This document shows positions 5,233 to 11,829 of a stretch of DNA of 19,601 nt, one piece after another. The translations under genes were made by a program, and so were the position numbers. Below the pieces are notes generated by a model. That model saw nothing but the letters and a program-made list of their open reading frames with translations. It was not told the DNA's origin and did not search any database. The first letter of the stretch is position 1; each line of letters starts with the position of its first letter. The stretch is from CAIQJJ01 sp964606085. GTDB taxonomy: Bacteria > Chloroflexota > Anaerolineae > Anaerolineales > UBA4823. The DNA lies in assembly GCA_964606085.1 (NCBI GenBank), contig CAZSFD010000095.1, positions 1 through 19,601 on the forward strand. The letters run 5' to 3'.

Positions 5233-6684
5233 CTACAACCGCGCTCCGATCAACGGCACAAACGCCTCGACCACCCGCGGATCGAAATGCCGCCCCTTTT
5301 CCTGCTGAACGAAAGACAGCACTTCCGCCAACGGGCGGGCGGCCTGGTAAGGGCGGTTGGATGACATGGCATCGAAGACATCTACAATGGCAAACATGCG
5401 CGCCGCCAGCGGAATTTGCTCGCCTTGCAGCCCGCGCGGGTAACCCGTACCGTCCCATTTTTCGTGGTGGTAGTGGGGAATATCGAGCGCCGACTTGAGA
5501 AAGGGGATGGTAGAGAGCATTTCATAGGCGTAGACGGGGTGCTGCTGCATGATCAGGCGCTCTGCGGGGGTAAGCGGGCCAGGTTTGAGCAAAATGCTAT
5601 CGGGGATGCCCATTTTGCCAATATCGTGCAGCAGCGCACCACGGCGAATCTGCTCCAATTCATGTTTGGCAATGCCCAATGCCTGGGCCAGCTTCATCGT
5701 CAGGTCGGTCACGCGCTGGCTGTGGCCGGCGGTTTCGATGTGGCGGTATTCGAGCGCTTTCGACCAGCCGGCAATGGTGGTATCGTAGGCTTGAATCAGG
5801 TTGAGGTTGGTAGCCACCATCTCCTCGAACAGGCTGGCATTATCTACGGCGATGGCGGTCTGGTTGGCGAGCGTTTCGAGAAAATCGAGCCATTCATCGC
5901 CGGGTTGGAAGGGCCGGGCGTGGAAGACCTCCAGCACGCCGCGCACCTGGCCCTTGCACAACATGGGCAAGGCCAGATAACTGGCAAAGGGATGGTCACT
6001 GGCGGCACTCGCCGGGTCTGCGACGATGATGCGTTGGCGTGTCAGGGCGGCCTGCCCGGCGTGGCCCAGGCCCAGCGGCTGCGGGTTCAGGTTGAGCAGG
6101 TCGGCGTGCAGGCCAATTTGCGCCGCATACGAAAGCGTCTGGCTATAGGGGTTGAGCAGCAGGACAGCGGCGGCATCTACCCTCAGGTTGTGGACAATTT
6201 GTTCGAGGGCGATGTGCAAGGTCTGGCTGATGTCGTGTTGGTTCAGAATGGCCTGGTCAATGGCGCGCATGGCTGCCAGGCGCTGCAATTGGCGCTGGCG
6301 GTCTTTTTCGGCGGCGTGTTTGTAGGCGGCCAGTTCAATGGCTATCGAAAGCTCGCGCGAATCCACCGGTTTGACGATATAGCCGTAAGGCTCGGTGGTT
6401 TTGGCGCGCTGCAGCGTCTCGTTTTCGGTATAGGCGGTGAGAAAGATGATCGGAATATCGAAATCCTGGCGAACTTGCGCCGCCGCGGTGATGCCATCCA
6501 TTTCCCCCCGCAAGCCAATATCCATCAACACCAGGTCTGGCTGATTCTGGCGCACCAGTTCAACCGCCGCTTCGCCAGAGATGGCGTACCCGGCGAAGTC
6601 GTGCCCCATGCGTTTCAGCTTATTTTCAATATCCCTGACAATCAGCGCCTCATCTTCAAACAGTAAAATGCGCAAGGTTGTCAT
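5233..6684 (-). CDS. REC-GAF-HD-GYP response regulator (putative c-di-GMP phosphodiesterase)
   Basis: A 483-residue cytosolic output protein. The REC domain is at 1-120, with acidic Glu10/Asp11, phospho-acceptor Asp55 (VLMDIGLRG) and Lys105. A GAF domain spans about 145-290. The HD-GYP domain spans about 300-475, with H321 (GHSQRV), the catalytic H353-D354 (LLHDIGK), H406-H407-E408 and the GYP triad at 414-416 (DGTGYPRGL), all metal-binding positions intact. The family hydrolyses cyclic-di-GMP. The start ATG has GGGAGG just upstream. It begins 17 nt after the histidine kinase gene, so that kinase is the probable phosphodonor. It is the last gene of the signalling run. Confidence 0.9.
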   Translation of the reverse strand: MTTLRILLFEDEALIVRDIENKLKRMGHDFAGYAISGEAAVELVRQNQPDLVLMDIGLRGEMDGITAAAQVRQDFDIPIIFLTAYTENETLQRAKTTEPYGYIVKPVDSRELSIAIELAAYKHAAEKDRQRQLQRLAAMRAIDQAILNQHDISQTLHIALEQIVHNLRVDAAAVLLLNPYSQTLSYAAQIGLHADLLNLNPQPLGLGHAGQAALTRQRIIVADPASAASDHPFASYLALPMLCKGQVRGVLEVFHARPFQPGDEWLDFLETLANQTAIAVDNASLFEEMVATNLNLIQAYDTTIAGWSKALEYRHIETAGHSQRVTDLTMKLAQALGIAKHELEQIRRGALLHDIGKMGIPDSILLKPGPLTPAERLIMQQHPVYAYEMLSTIPFLKSALDIPHYHHEKWDGTGYPRGLQGEQIPLAARMFAIVDVFDAMSSNRPYQAARPLAEVLSFVQQEKGRHFDPRVVEAFVPLIGARL

Positions 6685-6701
6685 AGGCCCTCCCAGGGCA
6701 A

Positions 6702-9377
6702 TCAGGAACCGATCACCTTCGGGAAAGTCACCCGAAAATGGGCGCCCTGTTCGCCCGTCACGACCACTTCTCCCTGGAGCTGCTGCGCCAGCATCCCCAC
6801 CAGTTGCAGACCCAGGGAGTGCGTGTGGTGTAAATCAAAACCGTCTGGCAGACCGATGCCATTATCCCATACCGACAGGCGATATTCGGCAGCAGTTTCT
6901 TCAAACGATACATTGATTTGCGGTTGTCGCTCCGACGTGAAGTTGGGCGGGAAGGCGTGTTTGTGGGCGTTGGTGACCAGCTCGGTTAAGATCAAACCGC
7001 AGGGGATGGCGGTATCCAGTTCGATGCGGCCCGGCGCAATTTGCACAACCAGGTGAATCTGCCGCTCACGCCTGCCGAGGGTGGCCTGCAAATGCCACAA
7101 CAGGCCGGGCAGGTATTCGCCCGCTTCGATCTCGGCCAGGTTATCGGAGCGATAGAGATGCTCATGCACCAGGGCAATGGCGCGCACATTGTTCTGGCAA
7201 TCTTGAAAAGCCTGCTGCGCCACGGGGTCGGCAATTGGTTCGGCGTGCAGGTTGAGCAGGCTGGTGACAATTTGCAGGTTGTTCTTCACGCGGTGATGGA
7301 TTTCTTTGAGCAGCACTTCTTTTTCGTGCAGGTTTTGTTCCAGCAGCATATCATGCTGCTTGCGTTCGGTAATATCCTGGAACATGACGGCAAACTGCCC
7401 CACCCCCGGGCAAAAAGCCGACACCTGATACCAGCGTTCGAGGGCGCGGGCGTAGTTTTCCATCATGATCGGTTTGCCGGTCAGGGCCACACGGCCATAG
7501 GTTTCGATCCAGTAGCGTTCGGTCTGCGGCATCACTTCCAGCACGGTTTTGCCGAGGATATCGGCCGCCTTCAGGCTGATCAGTTTCTCGAAGGCCGGGT
7601 TGACGTTCAAAAAGCGATAATCCACCGGTTTGCCGGCTTCATCGCAGATGATCTCATGTAAGGCCGCGCCTTCCTGCATATATTCGAACAAAAATCGGTA
7701 ACGTTCTTCACTCTGACGCAGTTTTTCACCCGCTGCGATGCGCTCGGTCACATCGTTGATGACGACGATGGCGTGCGGTTGGCCGTTGATGTGTAGTTGT
7801 TCCGCGCTAATGCTCAACCAGCGGTCAACCGGCTGGCCGCCCAGCCGCAGGGTGATACACACTTCTTCATTGTAAATTCTGGCGCCTTGCGCCAACACGC
7901 TCTGCACTCCCCGGCGCAGCGGGCAAACCGGGCAAGAATGGCTGAACCCGCAGCCGCGCGGGTCTTCAAAGCTGTGAATGCACTGCAAGCCCCCGCCGAC
8001 GCGCTGGCCGATGATTTCGGCTGGCTCGCGTAAGATGGTTGCGCCGATGGCCGGGTTGGCATCTACGATGAGCGTCTCTGCGTCGAGCAGCAACATGCCC
8101 ACCGGGGCGGCGTGGAAGATTTTGAGCAGGTTTTCGTGTTCGTTCTTGAGCGCCGCTTCAATGCGATGACGCTGAACAGCCAGGGCGAAGTATTCGCCCA
8201 GGCGTGCGATGGCGGTCAGGTCGTGTTCGCCGTAGTCGCGCCCGGGGTTGGCCAGGGCAATTTCGCCGACCAGTTCGCCATCGAGCAGAACCGGCATACC
8301 GAGGAATTGCTGCAATGGAATGTGGCCGGCCGGTGTGCCGCGCGCCGCCGGGTGCGCGGGGGCGTCGTTGGTGTAGAACGCCTGGCGGGTGTTGAGCGCC
8401 AGGCCCCACAGCCCCGGGTAATGCCCGTTTTCGTCGGGATCGAAAATGATGCGTTTTTCTTCGCCTTCGATCAGACAGCGATCCATCATGGTGGTCAGGG
8501 TATAACTAATGTTTTGCTTGGTGATAGGGTCAATGACCGAAACAAAGCCATGCTCGCTGCCGGTCAGGCTTTTGGCCTGTTCCAAAATGGTGATGGCGAC
8601 ATCTTGCAAGGTGGCGTTGGCGGCAATCAGCGGTTTGTAGAGTGTGGAGAGGGCGGCGTTTTCAGCCAGTTCCCAGAAGAGCGCTTCTTCGGCCTGCTTG
8701 CGGCGGGTGACATCGCGCAGCGTGCCGCACAAGAGGTGGCCTGCTGCGGTGGGGATGGGGAAGACCATGCTTTGAACGAAAATGGTCTCGCCATCGGCGC
8801 GGCACATGGGCAGCTCCATTGGGCCTGTATGAGCGGGCAGCGCCTCGCCCTGGAGGAGTCGCCCGATCATCTTTTTCAGCCCTTCCAGGCGTTCGGGGGT
8901 GCGGTCGCCATCGGCAGCAAATTCATATTGCACGTCCCAAATGTAGCGCCCCAGGGCCTGGCTGGCGGGGACTTTGGTGATGGCTTCCTGGGCGGCGTTC
9001 CAAAGGGTGATGCGCCCGGCTTCATCGGTCAGCGCCATGCCTTCGAGCGAGTTTTCCACCACGCCGCGAAAGCGCTGTTCGGAGGCTTGCAGGGCTTGTT
9101 GGGCGGTTTCCACCTCGTTGCCGGTGTTCTTGGTGATCTGCCACAACGCAATGCCGAAAATGATCCCCGCCCCAGTGGTAACGATGATGTTCCAGAGCAA
9201 ATGCGAAGACGCTTCCTGGTGGCTGAAGAACCAGAGATATTGCAACAGGTTTTCAGCCAGGAAGATCAGCACCAGGGCCGGCAAAAAGGAGCGCATCAGA
9301 CGGGCACGCAGCGAATTTCCGGCCCAGATGCGCTGGAAGGCCTGGCGGAGAGCGGTGGGGATGGAAGAGATGTTCAT
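6702..9377 (-). CDS. Membrane-anchored hybrid-sensor histidine kinase (PAS-GAF-PAS-PAS-HisKA_2-HATPase)
   Basis: An 891-residue sensor kinase. Two hydrophobic segments at about 31-51 and 60-81 anchor it, with almost no extracytoplasmic loop. Then follow PAS (about 95-228), GAF (about 240-405), PAS (about 410-548), PAS (about 557-675), and a HisKA_2 core with EIHHRVKNNLQ, phospho-acceptor probably His694. The ATPase has N-box ELVTNAHKHAF (799-809), G1 DNGIGLP (838-844) and a short lid SLGLQLV. The middle PAS carries four clustered cysteines (466, 476, 482, 485; GCGFSHSCPVCPLR), a pattern seen in a PAS subgroup that could bind metal or sense redox state. There is no REC domain, so phosphate goes to separate RECs; genes at 5233-6684 and 9400-9804 flank it closely. 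The ribosome-binding site is weak. Confidence 0.9.
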   Translation of the reverse strand: MNISSIPTALRQAFQRIWAGNSLRARLMRSFLPALVLIFLAENLLQYLWFFSHQEASSHLLWNIIVTTGAGIIFGIALWQITKNTGNEVETAQQALQASEQRFRGVVENSLEGMALTDEAGRITLWNAAQEAITKVPASQALGRYIWDVQYEFAADGDRTPERLEGLKKMIGRLLQGEALPAHTGPMELPMCRADGETIFVQSMVFPIPTAAGHLLCGTLRDVTRRKQAEEALFWELAENAALSTLYKPLIAANATLQDVAITILEQAKSLTGSEHGFVSVIDPITKQNISYTLTTMMDRCLIEGEEKRIIFDPDENGHYPGLWGLALNTRQAFYTNDAPAHPAARGTPAGHIPLQQFLGMPVLLDGELVGEIALANPGRDYGEHDLTAIARLGEYFALAVQRHRIEAALKNEHENLLKIFHAAPVGMLLLDAETLIVDANPAIGATILREPAEIIGQRVGGGLQCIHSFEDPRGCGFSHSCPVCPLRRGVQSVLAQGARIYNEEVCITLRLGGQPVDRWLSISAEQLHINGQPHAIVVINDVTERIAAGEKLRQSEERYRFLFEYMQEGAALHEIICDEAGKPVDYRFLNVNPAFEKLISLKAADILGKTVLEVMPQTERYWIETYGRVALTGKPIMMENYARALERWYQVSAFCPGVGQFAVMFQDITERKQHDMLLEQNLHEKEVLLKEIHHRVKNNLQIVTSLLNLHAEPIADPVAQQAFQDCQNNVRAIALVHEHLYRSDNLAEIEAGEYLPGLLWHLQATLGRRERQIHLVVQIAPGRIELDTAIPCGLILTELVTNAHKHAFPPNFTSERQPQINVSFEETAAEYRLSVWDNGIGLPDGFDLHHTHSLGLQLVGMLAQQLQGEVVVTGEQGAHFRVTFPKVIGS

Positions 9378-9399
9378 GGCTTTAGATAGCGCGGGGTGG

Positions 9400-9804
9400 T
9401 TAATGCGCCAGAAAACCCATCTGGCGTAGGGTTTCGATCAGCACGGCATCGGCGAAGGCATCTTTGGGGATGTAATCGTCGGCGCCACATTTTAAGCCCA
9501 TTTCGGCGGCTTCGACGGTGTCGTTGCGGGTGAGCATAATCACGGGGATGTCGCTCGTTTCGGGGTTTTCTTTCAGTTTTGAGCAAACTTCGAAGCCGTT
9601 CATATCGGGCATTTGCACGTCGAGGACGATCAACGCCGGGCGTACCGAACGGGCCAGGTTCAGCCCCATGCGTCCATTGGTGGCGCAGATGGTTTGAATG
9701 CCTGAGCGTTCGAGCAGGTCTGATGTGTGCAAAGCCTGGGTGGGGCTGTCTTCGATGACCAGGACGACGGTTTGCTGCATGTTGAAGTTGATTCCAATTG
9801 GCAT
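9400..9804 (-). CDS. Single-domain response regulator (PilH/CheY-like REC)
   Basis: A 134-residue REC protein with acidic pair Glu18-Asp19 (VIEDSPTQAL), phospho-acceptor Asp62 (IVLDVQMPDMNG) and Lys114 (YIPKDAF). There is no output domain. The chosen ATG has AAGGAG 8 nt upstream, which supports it over the internal ATG at codon 9. It starts 12 nt after the RsbT-like gene and ends 22 nt before the sensor kinase, so it is probably the kinase's or CheA's phosphate shuttle. The C-terminal IPKDAFADAVLIETLRQMG is very close to the matching end of the REC protein at 11394-11765, which indicates that the two are paralogues. Confidence 0.9.
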   Translation of the reverse strand: MPIGINFNMQQTVVLVIEDSPTQALHTSDLLERSGIQTICATNGRMGLNLARSVRPALIVLDVQMPDMNGFEVCSKLKENPETSDIPVIMLTRNDTVEAAEMGLKCGADDYIPKDAFADAVLIETLRQMGFLAH

Positions 9805-9816
9805 AGCGTTGGCTCC

Positions 9817-10191
9817 TTAGAAAGCGACCCACTTGATCATGCGCACTTCTACCTGCTCGGGTGAATGCGTGAAGAGTTCCAATTCATCTACCATCCAGCG
9901 TTCATTGGTGAAGTACGAAAGCGGCGGGGCGTAGCCATCGCAATCGTTGCGGAAACAGCGAATGAGCAACCCTTTGCGGCTGCCATTGAGTGTGCTTTCG
10001 ATGATGACGTTGCCGTTGGCGATACCAGCCTTGCCCAGCCCCAGCGCATTCGCCAGCGACGAGGTGGCCAGCGAGATGCGCGACTGGTCGGCCAGGCTCA
10101 TGCCCATACGCCGGGCCATTTCGCGCACTTTCATGCGGGCGGTCACCAGGTCAATCTCATTTTGGATGGGAATTTGTTGCTGATCGGTCAT
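9817..10191 (-). CDS. RsbT-like anti-sigma/serine kinase family protein with degenerate ATP site
   Basis: 124 residues from the ATG at 10191; a TTG five codons earlier has no usable ribosome-binding site. The N-terminal half (IPIQNEIDLVTARMKVREMA ... GMSLADQSRIS) aligns with RsbT, and the C-terminus (ERWMVDELELF...VRMIKW) matches the end of RsbT (KRLMDEF...IKW). RsbT-family proteins are small GHKL kinases of the stressosome. Here the N-box region reads ATSSLANALG, so the expected Glu and Asn are missing. The glycine boxes (GPGIPD and GGLG-type) are absent, replaced by RCFRNDCDGYAPPLSYFTN. ATP binding is therefore unlikely. It lies between cheB and a REC gene and may act as a binding adaptor, which is an inference. 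Confidence 0.65.
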   Translation of the reverse strand: MTDQQQIPIQNEIDLVTARMKVREMARRMGMSLADQSRISLATSSLANALGLGKAGIANGNVIIESTLNGSRKGLLIRCFRNDCDGYAPPLSYFTNERWMVDELELFTHSPEQVEVRMIKWVAF

Positions 10192-10245
10192 GAGATATTT
10201 TTCCAAACCTGTGGCACGAATCAGAGATTTGTGCTGCTGGGATCA

Positions 10246-11325
10246 TCACGAAAACCGCCTGGAGAGCAGTTCGAGGCGAGCGCCGATCTGTTCTAAAGAA
10301 AGCACCTCGTCAGCCGCCTGGCGGGCCACCGCCTCACCGGGCATACCGTAGACCACACAGCTTTCCTCGTTTTGAGCCATGGTGAAGCCGCCGGCCCGGT
10401 GCAGGGCCAGCAATCCATCCGCGCCGTCATCGCCCATGCCGGTCAAAATAATTCCCACCGCCGCCGGGCCATAGCAGCGCGCCAGCGACTCGAACATGGG
10501 GTTGGCCGAGGGACGCAGGCCCTTGTAGGCCGGGCCTTTGGAAAGCTCGACAATGCCCTTCGTCGTGACCTGCAAATGATAGTCATCGGGGGCCATCAGC
10601 AGCACGCCGGGGCGCAGCATGTCTCCGTGGGCGGCAATCTCTACACAAATGGCCGTTTGCGTGCCAAGCCATTCAGCCAACCCGCCGGCGAACCCCGGTG
10701 AGAAGTGCTGCACCAACACCATGGGCAGCGGAAAACTGGCTGGCAGACCGCGCAGCACCTGCGCCAGCGCCGAAGGCCCCCCCGTCGAGGCCGCAATGCC
10801 CACGATGCGGGCATTTTCGCGCGTTTGCAGGCGGGCGGGCAGCGCCGGGGCGGGCCGGGCCGCAGCGCTGGCAGTCGGTTTCTTGTCCATTTCTGCCCGT
10901 CCCCAATGGTGGATCACCGGCACACTCGCCATCAAGCGCACCGTTTGCACCAGCTTGTCGCACGTTTCAGAGTCGTTGAGGCCCGGTTTCGAGAGCATCG
11001 TCAGCGCGCCGGCTTTGAGCGCCTGAAAAGCCAGTTCCATATCGTGCGGCTTCTGGCTGGCGCTGACGATCACAATGGGCAGCGGGCACTCGCGCATGAT
11101 CTGGCGCACGGCTTCGAGGCCATTCATTTTGGGCATCTGCACATCGAGGGTCAGCACGTGCGGGTGCAGGCGCTTCACCAGGCGCACGGCTTCTTCGCCA
11201 TCGCCGCCCATGCCAACGACTTCGATGTTGCCGGCCTGGCGCAACACTGCCGCCAGCAGTTGGCGCATGGTGGGTGAATCGTCAATGACGACGACGCGGA
11301 TGGGGTTGGGGGTGGTGGAAGGCAT
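10246..11325 (-). CDS. cheB: CheB, REC-regulated chemoreceptor methylesterase/deamidase
   Basis: 359 residues. The REC domain is at about 8-125, with Asp15-Asp16, phospho-acceptor Asp61 (LTLDVQMPKMNG) and Lys113. A proline/alanine linker leads to the methylesterase domain (about 170-355). The catalytic triad is Ser180 (GIAASTGGPSAL), His207 (VQHFSPGFA) and Asp300 (TGMGDDGADG). It removes methyl groups from receptor glutamates, opposing CheR. Start ATG 11325 has GGGAG about 8 nt upstream and begins at the conserved REC strand. The frame stays open for 83 codons further upstream, but that stretch overlaps the preceding REC gene and is not coding. Confidence 0.95.
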   Translation of the reverse strand: MPSTTPNPIRVVVIDDSPTMRQLLAAVLRQAGNIEVVGMGGDGEEAVRLVKRLHPHVLTLDVQMPKMNGLEAVRQIMRECPLPIVIVSASQKPHDMELAFQALKAGALTMLSKPGLNDSETCDKLVQTVRLMASVPVIHHWGRAEMDKKPTASAAARPAPALPARLQTRENARIVGIAASTGGPSALAQVLRGLPASFPLPMVLVQHFSPGFAGGLAEWLGTQTAICVEIAAHGDMLRPGVLLMAPDDYHLQVTTKGIVELSKGPAYKGLRPSANPMFESLARCYGPAAVGIILTGMGDDGADGLLALHRAGGFTMAQNEESCVVYGMPGEAVARQAADEVLSLEQIGARLELLSRRFS

Positions 11326-11349
11326 CGAGAAAAACTCCCAGGGAAGGCA

Positions 11350-11380
11350 GATTTCCGAAGTCTGTAAGACTTCGGAAATC
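11350..11380. repeat. Perfect 13-bp stem-loop between a REC gene and cheB
   Basis: Arms GATTTCCGAAGTC / GACTTCGGAAATC with a 5-nt loop in a 68-nt spacer. There is no T-tract after the stem on the minus strand, so it is not a classical terminator. It may be an interspersed palindrome or an mRNA-processing/attenuating hairpin that tunes cheB expression. Confidence 0.7.
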
Positions 11381-11393
11381 TTAGAAATCGAGG

Positions 11394-11765
11394 CTACAAA
11401 ATCTCCAGTTGGCGCAGGGTTTCGAGCAGCACCGCATCTGAAAAAGCATCCTTGGGGATGAAATCTACCGCGCCGTCTTCGAGGCCAGTGCGCAAGGCAT
11501 TGGGGGTAGATTGGCCGGTGAGTAAAACGATAGGAATATCCGTGGTCTGCGGGTCGTTGTGCAGAAAATGACACGCTTCCAGGCCGTCCATTTCGGGCAT
11601 CTGAATATCCAGCACGATGGCGTCAGGATGCCGCTCGTGGGCCAGTTTCAACCCGGCCAGTCCGTTGGGTGCGCATAGCACCGCCAGGCCCTGCTTTTCG
11701 AGCAACCTGGAAAGCGCCAGGGCCTGTACGGGGCTATCTTCAACGACGAGGATCGTCTTCGCCAT
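11394..11765 (-). CDS. Single-domain response regulator (CheY/PilH-like REC)
   Basis: 123 residues with Glu9-Asp10 (VVEDSPVQAL), phospho-acceptor Asp53 (IVLDIQMPEMDG) and Lys105 (FIPKDAF). It is a bare receiver. The ATG at 11765 has TGGAG upstream and begins directly at the first REC strand; a TTG six codons earlier is less likely. The gene lies between cheA and cheB, the usual place for the CheY-type output of a chemosensory array. It is a close paralogue of the REC protein at 9400-9804, sharing IPKDAF and the DAVL(L/I)ETLRQ ending. Confidence 0.92.
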   Translation of the reverse strand: MAKTILVVEDSPVQALALSRLLEKQGLAVLCAPNGLAGLKLAHERHPDAIVLDIQMPEMDGLEACHFLHNDPQTTDIPIVLLTGQSTPNALRTGLEDGAVDFIPKDAFSDAVLLETLRQLEIL

Positions 11766-11780
11766 AGGGTTCTCCAGGAA

Positions 11781-11822
11781 CAACTTTCAACCTTCAACCC
11801 AATCGGTGAAGGTTGAAAGTTG
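11781..11822. repeat. Inverted repeat between cheA and a REC gene
   Basis: Arms CAACTTTCAACCTTC (11781-11795) and GAAGGTTGAAAGTTG (11808-11822) are perfect complements with a 12-nt loop. The same short AACTTTCAACC units also repeat locally. It fills nearly all of the 64-nt spacer. There is no T-tract for termination. Confidence 0.65.
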
Positions 11823-11829
11823 AAGGTTG

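Noticed and set aside
8112..9389. Plus-strand open frame of 425 codons opposite the histidine kinase
   Set aside because: High GC codon bias on the real strand leaves the antisense frame open; the product has no recognisable domain while the minus strand encodes a full sensor kinase.
11350..11380. Rho-independent terminator between a REC gene and cheB
   Set aside because: The stem is perfect but no T-run follows on the transcribed strand, and it lies inside a run of co-oriented, functionally linked genes.
11326..11574. Upstream extension of the cheB frame
   Set aside because: It overlaps the preceding REC gene and the hairpin spacer, is rich in Arg/His/Pro, and the conserved REC domain begins right after ATG 11325, which has its own ribosome-binding site.
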